DNA from: Bacillota bacterium
Lineage (GTDB): Bacteria; Bacillota; Clostridia; Acetivibrionales; DTU013
Direction: 5' to 3'
Assembly (NCBI GenBank): GCA_023433505.1
Contig: JAEZCO010000010.1
Span: forward strand, 1 to 58,807
DNA: 58,807 nt
Position numbers and translations under genes: made by a program. Below the pieces are notes generated by a model. That model did no database searches. It worked only from the letters and a program-made list of their open reading frames with translations, and was not told the DNA's origin. How positions within the stretch are numbered: the first letter of the stretch is position 1; every line of letters begins with the position of its first letter. Shown piece by piece: positions 37,201-44,690 of the stretch.

Positions 37201-37341
37201 ACCACCAACGGAGCCTGGACCGAAATCACCGCAACCTGGGCGGAGCTTGGCAATCCGGCCTCCATCTATCAGATCATTTTCCAGGATGTGAGCGGGACGT
37301 CAGGCGGTACGGCATACTTTGACGACATAAGAATGTATTAG
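34204..37341 (+). CDS. Secreted GH74-like beta-propeller with two C-terminal carbohydrate-binding-like modules (propeller copy 3)
   Basis: A 1045-aa secreted protein. Signal peptide about 1-26; ten-Asp-box propeller (30-697); Pro/Thr linker (698-725); beta-sandwich module (725-870); linker (871-901); and a second near-identical module (901-1045). Both putative GH74-type catalytic Asp residues are present: Asp84 in YGTDTSGIW and Asp467 in KVGDWG. This copy is thus the best candidate for the active extracellular endo-enzyme. Its GH74 relationship is by motif and propeller pattern; the domain is shorter than classical xyloglucanases (about 670 against about 730 residues). The ATG follows TTAGGAGGTTTTAATA, a strong ribosome binding site. 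Confidence 0.8.
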   Translation: MRKSFLPVMLILSLILSAIIPVGITADSSIEDYTTTSYAPWWSQYHITSPEEVNAPVKGGEGGQMNWALAVSPTNPQKLLYGTDTSGIWRSDDGGATWTISSNGLKTYGTVDIAYDPDNSNVAYVAASLHSVPSTVNANVGIYKTTDGGYTWTQVVQADFHRIFTNKIIKFGSVNAQGKRTIYVGTHGSGLLKSEDAGATWTNLGRAGDQMLDLYVNGSTIVEASTQSGVMVSTNGGSTWAARNSGLPSANVTSIAVSPNDPQMWFAVLDTQTVYKSTNAGASWTSTGGPTGVTGTFRKLLFGAYNPSGNPILYLTLNMNSYQLQYSKDLGATWNSAAVDTSLAIRKTDTGYWPECTTVHPTDPYTVWTALDGCIFKSTGTSNISLTQSTSGISGYRINKILYDAAGNITYMAVLDHGIVKAAPGYTGKYVPFVNLGNVLRYNGQVSCHSVVVDPSNSQRVLAKVGDWGASLIIEQSTDGGQTWTALSGTGAGGSLLEYHPQNNQVIYGGKVRSINNGSTWTTLSKTITAVSPINGDIVYAQEGSTIYKSTNRGDTWTALTPAINGQQRITVDRAVADRIWVGTFNSGIYRIDGNTATHIDESNGLVRSINNNLCIFHIAQDPNNSQHYVAGGCDNTSFGPSPGLFESTDGGTTWALVPNTPGVSDIWSVSFHKTLPLVYLCTSNGLLVYDWSKRGTYTPTPTPSPTPTPTPTPTPTPTATTTPAGNYYFYDDALNADLTGYSGSCTTNYNFTATVKNGAKSISNQITGTWGYMYFTKSSGTLSTSGYSGVKFWVYGAGSSKNWQVQIKPTSGGAFGTAKAFTTTNGAWTEITATWAELGNPASIYQIIFQDVSGTTGGTAYFDDIRMYSTGSTPTPTPTSTPTPTPTPTPTPTPTPTQTPQGYYFYNDALNADFAGYSADCTTNYNFTGTVKNGTKAVSNQINANWGYMLFTKNSGALSTSGYSGIKFWVYGAGSSKNWQVQVKPTSGGAFGTAKAFTTTNGAWTEITATWAELGNPASIYQIIFQDVSGTSGGTAYFDDIRMY
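36379..37338 (+). repeat. Tandem duplication of the binding module in propeller copy 3
   Basis: The segments 36379-36810 and 36909-37338 encode the same beta-sandwich and are very similar in DNA. Their 3' halves (36580-36760 and 37110-37290) are practically identical. A Pro/Thr linker (36818-36906) separates them. Confidence 0.85.
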
Positions 37342-37357
37342 AAACCGATAGTTACCG

Positions 37358-37402
37358 CGTACATGGCAGTGCTTGCCGCTGCCATGTACGTGCGCTTTAT
37401 TT
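37358..37402 (+). terminator. Hairpin terminator after propeller copy 3
   Basis: A 12-bp perfect stem (37358-37369 with 37379-37390) has a 9-base loop and is followed by TGCGCTTTATTT. Confidence 0.65.
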
Positions 37403-37500
37403 AAAAACACATTTTTAGGGAAAACCGGAAATGGTAAAAAAGCATGCTGGAATGGGCAGCCGGCGCTTTTGTACGCTTAGGCCTGAAAGGGAAAATAACA

Positions 37501-39141
37501 ATGGATTATCAATGCGGTTTATATGAAATGATAGAAATAAAAATTGACAGCGAAAAAGCTTACCCGTTCCCCTTTATCGAGGTGGAAGTTTACTGCAGCT
37601 TCCGAAGCCCCTCTGGCAAAGACTTCGGGGCCATGTTTTTCCATAGTGGGAATAACACCTGGAAATGCAGGTTTACACCGAATGAAGCGGGAGAATGGTG
37701 TTATCATACCTTTGCGGCGAGTGGCGAAGAATTCTTTCAAACCGCAGGAAAACTTTTGGTTTCCGAAGGAGAAGCAAAGTCGAAAGGGATGCTGCAGGTA
37801 AACAGGGAAAAGCAGTGGGGACTTTGCTTTGAGTCAGGAGAAGAAACCTTGCTGCTGGGCGATACCCTGTATCACATCTTCGGCGCCGAATATTGCGGCT
37901 TGAACGTACGGGAAGTGCTCGAAATGAGAAAAAAGCAGGGCTTTAATTTTATCAGGGCCCGGCTTCCCATCAGCCCCTATCATCCCGGAGAAATACGCAA
38001 CGTCTGGCAGACCCGGCAGATCTGGCTTTGGGGAGGAAGTCCCCAGTGCCCCGAGTATGAGAGCTTCAATCTGGAGTACTTTGACGCGGTAGACCGGGTA
38101 ATGAAAATGCTTGAGGAGCTGGAGATGGGAGTGGAGCTCATCCTGGAAGGGTGGATGTGGGAGCTCCCCTTCTATGACCGGAAAGACTTTCTGCCCGAAT
38201 TTGAGGAGCTGTACATCCGCTATGCCGTCTCAAGATTGTCTGCATATAAATCCCTCTATATCTGGTGCCCGGCAAACGAATACAACTACTATGGCCACAA
38301 CTCAAACAGGGCATGGTGCTGGAGGCTGGACCACCCCGCAATCCAATATCTCTCCGGCAAATTCATGCTCCGCCTGAGCAAGCTCATCAAAGACGCGGAT
38401 CCTTACAAGCATCCCATCGGAGCACATAATCTGGGGACAAAGGACGATCCTTTCAAGGGGTATATCCGAAACAGCAAGGAAATTGACATCCTGCTGTATC
38501 AATCCTGGGGGGATGTTTCCAATAGCAATACGCTTCAGCTTGCCAGAGGGTTGGAGGAGCATCTCGGAAAAAATCTCCTCGGCTCCGGAAAGGTAAACAT
38601 TCTTGCGGAATACGGCTATGAGGGAGATCCGGCTTCAGGCTTGTCAAAGCCGCCCCATGACAATATATTAAGCGGACATACCCGAAGGGGTGCCTGCAAG
38701 GCATTGTTCATGGGCGTGCATTTTGCCGCGGGGTTTGAGAATACATGGGGACCGCATTTCCGTATGCAGCCGGACCCAAAGGGCGCGGGACACATCATTC
38801 ATCTAAAAAAACTGTTTACTGAAGTTATCCGGTTTGACGAATTTGCTCCCAGGTTCGATCTGCTGGAGGATATGCCGGAAGCGGACGAGGATGCGAAGAA
38901 CCTTTGCATTTCCAACAAAAGCGAAGATACCGTAATAATTTACCTGCCTGCCGGGGGAAAAGCCGTCCTGAAGCTTCCTTACGAAGCCATTCGCAAAGTA
39001 TGCCTCTTTGATACCGTTACGGGTGAAATGAAGGATACGGGCGGATATGAGGCAATTGAGGGCAAAACGCTTGTTTTTACGCCGGAAGGTCCGGATGATG
39101 AGGGTTATCGCAAGGATTGGGTTGTCATTCTCTACAAATGA
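37501..39141 (+). CDS. DUF5060/GH140-like cytoplasmic glycoside hydrolase
   Basis: A 546-aa protein. The N-terminal beta-sandwich (about 1-95, with YGLYEM-type start, PFIEVEVYCSFRSPSG and FTPNEAGEWCYH) matches DUF5060. A TIM barrel follows (about 110-440) with DTLYHIFG, NFIRARLP, Glu260 in CPANEYNYYGH as likely acid/base, and Glu370 in ILAEYGYEG as likely nucleophile, a clan GH-A layout seen in DUF4038/GH140 apiosidase-type enzymes. A small C-terminal beta domain ends the protein. There is no signal peptide, so it acts inside the cell. The ATG at 37501 is chosen because the DUF5060 fold starts there, though the ribosome site AAAGGG is moderate. Confidence 0.72.
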   Translation: MDYQCGLYEMIEIKIDSEKAYPFPFIEVEVYCSFRSPSGKDFGAMFFHSGNNTWKCRFTPNEAGEWCYHTFAASGEEFFQTAGKLLVSEGEAKSKGMLQVNREKQWGLCFESGEETLLLGDTLYHIFGAEYCGLNVREVLEMRKKQGFNFIRARLPISPYHPGEIRNVWQTRQIWLWGGSPQCPEYESFNLEYFDAVDRVMKMLEELEMGVELILEGWMWELPFYDRKDFLPEFEELYIRYAVSRLSAYKSLYIWCPANEYNYYGHNSNRAWCWRLDHPAIQYLSGKFMLRLSKLIKDADPYKHPIGAHNLGTKDDPFKGYIRNSKEIDILLYQSWGDVSNSNTLQLARGLEEHLGKNLLGSGKVNILAEYGYEGDPASGLSKPPHDNILSGHTRRGACKALFMGVHFAAGFENTWGPHFRMQPDPKGAGHIIHLKKLFTEVIRFDEFAPRFDLLEDMPEADEDAKNLCISNKSEDTVIIYLPAGGKAVLKLPYEAIRKVCLFDTVTGEMKDTGGYEAIEGKTLVFTPEGPDDEGYRKDWVVILYK

Positions 39142-39201
39142 GTAAATGAATACATAAGCCGGCCTTCACCGCTTATTTTATATTTTGAGGAGGTTTTGTC
39201 A

Positions 39202-40887
39202 ATGAAAAAGACTTTATTCCTGTTTGTCTTAATCCTTTCTCTTGTACTTTCCACCCTGCCGGTTACGACGCTGGCAGGCGGTCCGGAAGACACAGTTAAG
39301 GCTTACACAACAACTTCATACGGTCCGGATGCGCCTTGGTGGTCGCTGTACCATCTTACCAGCGCTGCGGCGGCGGATGCCCAGGTAAAGGGCGGAGAAG
39401 GCGGACAAATGGTCCATTCCATGGGCGTGTCCTCCGACGGTCAAAAGCTTTATTTCGGTACGGATACAGGAGGCATCTGGACCAGCGATGACGGCGGAGT
39501 CAACTGGAGATTAAGCCAGACAGGATTTGTGGTCAATGGATCCATGGATATCGCAATCGATCCCGATGACAAGAATATTGCATTTGCTGCGGGAATGCTT
39601 TGCGCAGGCGCTTCGACCAATGAAAATACGGGTATTTACAGGACTACCGACGGCGGAGCAAATTGGAGCCTGGTCCTCAATACCGATTATTACTACATCT
39701 TCACAAACAAAATTATAAAATTCGGAGCGAAGCATCCGGACGGGCACAGGACAATCTATGCGGGAACACACAGCAAGGGCGTTTTCAAAAGCGATGACGG
39801 CGGAGACACCTGGACCAATTTAGGTGCGCTTGGAGACCGGATCGAAGATTTATATATAGATCCGGCAAATGCAGTATCGCCCAGGATAATCGAAGCAAGC
39901 GAACAGAGCGGAGTTGTCGTCAGCAATGACGGCGGGACCACCTGGACTCCAATGAACAGCGGTTTACCAAGCACAAAGGTAGTAAGTCTTGCCGTAAATC
40001 CTGCCGACCCTTCAAACTGGCTGGTTACCATCAATGGCGACAAAAAGCTGTACAAAACTGCCAATGCGGGGACGACCTGGTCGGCTGCAGGAGATATGAC
40101 TCCGGTGCTGACCGAAGCCGGCATGCCGTACAAGCTTCTGTTCGGTGCATGGGACGGGACCAACACTCCGGTTTTATACATTGCGTTGTATTGCAATTCC
40201 GATGCGGTAAGGTACAGCACCGATCTGGGTCAAACATTCCAGACTCCGGAATTTGACCAGACCCTGGCGTTAAGGGATCAAACGGGCTTCTGGCCGGAAG
40301 CGTTTACCGTTGATCCGGTCAACCCATGGACGATATGGGCTGCTATTGACGGCAGCATTTATAAATCCACCAATGCAGGCAGTGTGGAATTCAGCCCTTC
40401 CACCAGCGGCGATTCCGGAATGAGAGTCTACGATATGTTGTTTGACGACGCAGGAAATATCCGGTACATCGGCGTCATGGACCATGGAATATACAAGGCG
40501 GTGCCGGGCTACGACACCGATTATCCCCCTGTCAGCCATTTAAGTACGGTTCAGCGGTGGGGCGGCGTGTGGTCCTGCCATGACATGGTCATGGACCCCA
40601 ATGACAGCCAGCACCTTTTTGCCAAGGTTGGCGACTGGGGCGGCAACCTGATCATTGAAGAAAGCACGGACGGAGGAGCCACCTGGACGCAGATCGACGG
40701 CACCGGCGGCAATATCGGAGGAGAACTGGACTACAATAATAAAAACGACCAGGTTATCTATGCAGGAAAGCTGATAAGCAAGGACAACGGCAAGACATGG
40801 ACAGAACTTGCGAAGACAATTGAAACGGTTTCTCCGGTTGACAACTCGTATATTCGATTGATGGTTCAAAGATCTATAAATCGATGA
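39202..40887 (+). CDS. SLH-anchored GH74-like beta-propeller (copy 4), N-terminal part before a frameshift
   Basis: 561 codons. A signal peptide (about 1-25) and the first eight Asp-boxes of the propeller are present, with both putative catalytic residues: Asp88 in FGTDTGGIW and Asp478 in KVGDWG. The ATG at 39202 follows TGAGGAGG. The frame runs into a stop at 40885-40887 within the propeller. The paralogues continue with NGDIVYAQEGS at this point. Here that reading resumes in another frame (YSIDGSKIYKS), so a deletion has broken the gene. It was probably one protein of about 1760 residues together with the following segment. Whether this is real or a sequencing error cannot be decided here. 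Confidence 0.75.
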   Translation: MKKTLFLFVLILSLVLSTLPVTTLAGGPEDTVKAYTTTSYGPDAPWWSLYHLTSAAAADAQVKGGEGGQMVHSMGVSSDGQKLYFGTDTGGIWTSDDGGVNWRLSQTGFVVNGSMDIAIDPDDKNIAFAAGMLCAGASTNENTGIYRTTDGGANWSLVLNTDYYYIFTNKIIKFGAKHPDGHRTIYAGTHSKGVFKSDDGGDTWTNLGALGDRIEDLYIDPANAVSPRIIEASEQSGVVVSNDGGTTWTPMNSGLPSTKVVSLAVNPADPSNWLVTINGDKKLYKTANAGTTWSAAGDMTPVLTEAGMPYKLLFGAWDGTNTPVLYIALYCNSDAVRYSTDLGQTFQTPEFDQTLALRDQTGFWPEAFTVDPVNPWTIWAAIDGSIYKSTNAGSVEFSPSTSGDSGMRVYDMLFDDAGNIRYIGVMDHGIYKAVPGYDTDYPPVSHLSTVQRWGGVWSCHDMVMDPNDSQHLFAKVGDWGGNLIIEESTDGGATWTQIDGTGGNIGGELDYNNKNDQVIYAGKLISKDNGKTWTELAKTIETVSPVDNSYIRLMVQRSINR

Positions 40888-43800
40888 ATATGGGAGATAC
40901 CTGGACACCCCTTGCACCCATCATCGGCGACGGGATCCAGTTAATAACCGCCGACGGGCTTAAATCCGACAGGGTGTGGGTGGGCACCTTCAACAACGGA
41001 ATGTACAGGATCGACGGCAATGCAGCCACCCATATCGGTTCAGACAAGCTGGAGGCAAGTGTAAACGGCAATTACGGCATATTCCAGATCGTACAGGACC
41101 CCAACAATCCTTTCCATTATTTTGCCGGAGGCTGCGACAATACCGCCCATGGACCCGGCGCAGGCCTGTTTGAAAGCCGGGACGGAGGAAATACCTGGTC
41201 CCTGGTCCCCGGTATGCCCGGGATGAAGGATATATGGAGGATGTCCGTCAATCCCGTCAAGCCTTTGGTATACGTCTGTACATCAAACGGTATCATGGTG
41301 TATGACTGGAGCAAGCGAACCGGTTTGCCGACGCCGGAGATTACGCCGGTGAAGGTCGATAAATACGCCGAAAACTTCAATGATGGCATTGCTCAAGGCT
41401 GGACCCTTAACGGTTATAAAACAGACACCGTCACTCAATGCGTTTATACGGAAGACTGGGGTTCTCCGTCGGCCATCTACGACTGGCAGGTGGCGGCAGC
41501 TCCTTTTGAATACAGGATTGATGCGGTCTCCTATACAAGTGATGATGGTAACCGGATGAGGGTTATCTTCAACTATCGGGATTCTGCCAACTATAATTAC
41601 TTTGATTTCGGATCATCGGCAACACCGACAATCAATTTGATCAAGGTAGTTGACGGAACGGAGACGGCAATTGCCACTTCAAATCCGGAGTATAATTTTA
41701 CACAGACAGTATCCACCATTGTCATAAAATGCTCCGCTGACGGAAAGATCTCTGTCGATGCAATCAGAAGCGGCAACACGACAAACCTGTTCACTGACGT
41801 TGAAGATGAAACCTTTGCTGCAGGCGGTAAAATCGGTTTAGGTACGGTAGCGTGTGCCAGCGGGTTCTTTGATAATGTCAGTTTGATGGATGCTACCTCA
41901 GTGGCCGCCCCCGTGGATACTCATGATATCACAACCTATACGGAAGGCTTTGACGGCGGCCAGTCCCAGGATTGGACCCTTTCCGCAGGATTCCAGGTTG
42001 ATCCGACAGGCGTTTTGTATTGCAATAACGGAGACGAAATTGCCCTTTACAACACAGGGATTGCAACTACACCCTTTGAGTACAAGGTGGATCTTCTGAC
42101 CTGGCATGGTGAAGACGGCAATAAAATGAGGGTTTACTTCAACTACGTGGATGATACGAGCCATGAATATATTGAAATCGGCGGAGGCGAAACGCCAACC
42201 ATCCAGTTAAAGAAAGTATTGAATGGCGCGGTGAGCACCCTTGCAACCTACTCCGGCATATATAGCTTCCATGGCAGCCATGGCTGGACGACCCTCGATA
42301 TAAAGTGCGGAAATGACGGCCTCATTAATGTGGATGCCATAAGAGACGGTGTAACGACACCCTTGTTCGTGAATGTTTTGGATGATGATGGTGTCCTTTT
42401 TACCGACCGTGTTCCGTTTTCAGAAGGAAAAATCGGTGTGGGCACGCATTCAGGCTTTATTGCCGTCGACAAAATCGAAGTTAAGTCCCTTGCGCAGACA
42501 GGTCCCATATCTGTATATACTGAGAACTTCCATGACAATGCGGCTCAAGGCTGGGTATATACCGACGGTATTACCGTGTCTGTGAAGTGTATGCATGTTG
42601 AAGACTGGGGCGGCGCCAATATGGCCGTTTATGACAGGCAGATGGTATATGCCCCCTACCAGTATAAAATAAATTTCTTTATGTGGCCTTCCAGTAACAA
42701 AGACGGTGTAAAAATCGTTTTCGGGTACCGGAATGAGGATAACTATGACTGTCTTCTTATAGGGGGAGGCAGCGATCCGGCTAAAATTCAAAAGGTGGTT
42801 GGCGGAAATGCCACCATCCTTGCAACTTCCTCGGAAAGCTACGATTTTTCAAACAGCGGAACCAATTCGGCGCCCGATCCCGAAAATACATTTGATATCC
42901 GGTGTGATGCCGACGGCAAAATCAATATTGACGTCATTCGGAACGGTGTTACCGTCCATCTCTTCACCGGCGTCACGGATCCCGATGTTCTATCAGGAAA
43001 AATAGGTTTGGGCACAGACCGTTTAGCAAGCCTATATTTCACCAATGTCCTTGTAAACGCAACAGTGCCTGTGGCACCGCAAACAACTGCAGCCATAAAT
43101 GCAATCAATAATTTACCTGTCGCAGCGAACCTCACTCTGGCCGACGAACCGGCAGTCAAAGCGGCAAGAGATCTTGTAAGCATAGCATATTTAAACGACG
43201 GCGGCGCAGTCATTACCAACCTTGACAAGCTGATTGAATGTGAGGCCGGAATTGCTAATCTCAAGAGGAATAACGGTACAACGGTAAATCCGACGCCAAC
43301 ACCGAAGCCGGGAAATGGCATAGTGGAACTGAAGCCGGCGGTAAAAGGGGCTGCGGCAGTAACCGGAGTCGATCAGGCAACGCTTGATAAAGCTTTTGCC
43401 GAGGTGAAGGAGGGCCAGGACGGGACAAAAACTGTCCGGCTTGACGTAAAGGCCGTTGAGGGGGTCACCGGATATGAATTGGAACTTCCCAAAGGCCTAT
43501 TCAGTGCCGGAGCACAAGCCAGTGGAGGAGCCGGCAGAAGGATAGAAATCAAGACAGCGGTGGTGATTCCCGATAATATGTTTCAAGCAAGCGCAATAGC
43601 AAATGCTCAAAACGTTGGGATATCCATCGGGCAGGCGAATGTATCCGCCCTTGGCGAGGAATTGAAAAATCTGATTGGAAACCGCCCTGTAATCGAACTT
43701 AATGCTACGGTTGACGGAAAGAAAATTTCCTGGAAGAACAGCGAAGCACCGGTAACAGTCAGTGTCGATTATAAACCGACAGCGGATGAACTGAAGAATC

Positions 43801-44480
43801 CTGAGCACATCACCGTATGGTATATTGACGGCGAAGGAAAAGTTCAACCGGTACCAAGCGGAAGATACAACCCTGCAACCGGCAGGCTGACATTCACAAC
43901 CGCTCACTTCAGCAAATATGCTGCGGTATATGTTGAGAAGACGTTTGATGATATCGAAGGTCACTCATGGGCTAAGAAGCAGATCGAAGTATTGGCCTCC
44001 AAGGGAGTAATCAACGGTACCTCCGCAACTGCTTTCACTCCTTCTGCCTCTATCACAAGAGGAGATTTCATGGCTCTGCTTGTAAAGGCGCTGGGATTAT
44101 CCGCTGATTTTGATTCCAGCTTTGCCGACATCCAAACAGGAGATAGTTCTTATGAAGCGGTGGGAGTAGCTAAAAAGCTTGGTATTACAAATGGGACAGG
44201 AAACAACAAATTCAGTCCCGGTGCGGCGATTACAAGGCAGGATATGGCTGTTTTGGTCAGAAAGGCTTTGGCCGCCGCAAATAAGAGCATCGAGAAGGGA
44301 TCTGCCGAGGTTTTTGCAAAATATACCGATGCATCAAAGATCTCTGGCTATGCGAAAGACAGCCTTGCCGATTTGATTACAAACGGTATTCTGAAGGGTA
44401 ATAATCTGAACCAGGTCAATCCGGCAGGCAAACTGTCCAGAGCAGAAGCAGCAGTGGTTATCTATGCTATCTACAATTAA
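40884..44480 (+). CDS. SLH-anchored GH74-like propeller (copy 4), C-terminal part after the frameshift
   Basis: 1198 codons from an ATG that overlaps the previous stop (ATGA), with no ribosome binding site of its own. It holds the end of the propeller with two Asp-boxes (1-150) and three tandem beta-sandwich repeats (about 155-730). A helical segment (about 735-795), a short Pro/Thr linker, and an SLH-associated beta domain (about 815-1015) follow. Three SLH motifs then run to the end, with SWAKKQIEVLASKGVINGT, ITRGDFMALLVKALG and LSRAEAAVVIYAIYN among them. The protein was evidently fixed to the cell wall and presented the propeller outside. If the frameshift is real, this part lacks a signal peptide and would be inactive. 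Confidence 0.8.
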   Translation: MNMGDTWTPLAPIIGDGIQLITADGLKSDRVWVGTFNNGMYRIDGNAATHIGSDKLEASVNGNYGIFQIVQDPNNPFHYFAGGCDNTAHGPGAGLFESRDGGNTWSLVPGMPGMKDIWRMSVNPVKPLVYVCTSNGIMVYDWSKRTGLPTPEITPVKVDKYAENFNDGIAQGWTLNGYKTDTVTQCVYTEDWGSPSAIYDWQVAAAPFEYRIDAVSYTSDDGNRMRVIFNYRDSANYNYFDFGSSATPTINLIKVVDGTETAIATSNPEYNFTQTVSTIVIKCSADGKISVDAIRSGNTTNLFTDVEDETFAAGGKIGLGTVACASGFFDNVSLMDATSVAAPVDTHDITTYTEGFDGGQSQDWTLSAGFQVDPTGVLYCNNGDEIALYNTGIATTPFEYKVDLLTWHGEDGNKMRVYFNYVDDTSHEYIEIGGGETPTIQLKKVLNGAVSTLATYSGIYSFHGSHGWTTLDIKCGNDGLINVDAIRDGVTTPLFVNVLDDDGVLFTDRVPFSEGKIGVGTHSGFIAVDKIEVKSLAQTGPISVYTENFHDNAAQGWVYTDGITVSVKCMHVEDWGGANMAVYDRQMVYAPYQYKINFFMWPSSNKDGVKIVFGYRNEDNYDCLLIGGGSDPAKIQKVVGGNATILATSSESYDFSNSGTNSAPDPENTFDIRCDADGKINIDVIRNGVTVHLFTGVTDPDVLSGKIGLGTDRLASLYFTNVLVNATVPVAPQTTAAINAINNLPVAANLTLADEPAVKAARDLVSIAYLNDGGAVITNLDKLIECEAGIANLKRNNGTTVNPTPTPKPGNGIVELKPAVKGAAAVTGVDQATLDKAFAEVKEGQDGTKTVRLDVKAVEGVTGYELELPKGLFSAGAQASGGAGRRIEIKTAVVIPDNMFQASAIANAQNVGISIGQANVSALGEELKNLIGNRPVIELNATVDGKKISWKNSEAPVTVSVDYKPTADELKNPEHITVWYIDGEGKVQPVPSGRYNPATGRLTFTTAHFSKYAAVYVEKTFDDIEGHSWAKKQIEVLASKGVINGTSATAFTPSASITRGDFMALLVKALGLSADFDSSFADIQTGDSSYEAVGVAKKLGITNGTGNNKFSPGAAITRQDMAVLVRKALAAANKSIEKGSAEVFAKYTDASKISGYAKDSLADLITNGILKGNNLNQVNPAGKLSRAEAAVVIYAIYN
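41350..43072 (+). repeat. Three tandem beta-sandwich repeats
   Basis: Units start at about 41350, 41928 and 42510. Each begins with Y-x-E-x-F-x-x-G/N and Q-x-W, followed by an F-NYR-D type strand, a TIxIKC-DGKI-VD-IR-G core and a GKIGLGT motif. The layout resembles concanavalin/LamG-type glycan-binding domains. DNA identity between units is low, so the duplication is old. Confidence 0.7.
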
Positions 44481-44524
44481 CAATGTGCTGAACCTCCTCT
44501 GGTCGGGAATCCTTTGAGAAAAGC

Positions 44525-44565
44525 CCATACCGGCTTCAAATTTCCTTTAAATTAAGCCGGTATGG
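44525..44565. terminator. Hairpin after the SLH-propeller gene
   Basis: A 12-bp perfect stem, CCATACCGGCTT (44525-44536) with AAGCCGGTATGG (44554-44565), and a 17-base AT-rich loop. No T run follows, so it may be a protective hairpin rather than the terminator itself. Confidence 0.5.
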
Positions 44566-44596
44566 TATAGCAATGGTGATGATAAGTCAGAAAACT

Positions 44597-44637
44597 AAAG
44601 GAGACCTGTGAATTAAAAGCCGCAGGTCTCCTTTTTG
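44597..44637. terminator. Bidirectional terminator between convergent genes
   Basis: A 12-bp perfect stem, AAAGGAGACCTG (44597-44608) with CAGGTCTCCTTT (44623-44634), ends in TTTTT on the plus strand and AAA-rich sequence on the other side. It separates the propeller gene from the convergent aldo/keto reductase. Confidence 0.8.
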
Positions 44638-44690
44638 CGTGAAAATAACCCGGTCGCCTGGTTTATAATGTGAGTCAGCGACAAAGGCTG

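Noticed and set aside
40839..40890. Programmed ribosomal frameshifting in the SLH propeller
   Set aside because: No slippery heptamer or downstream pseudoknot was seen, and the missing segment relative to the paralogue is better explained by a small deletion.
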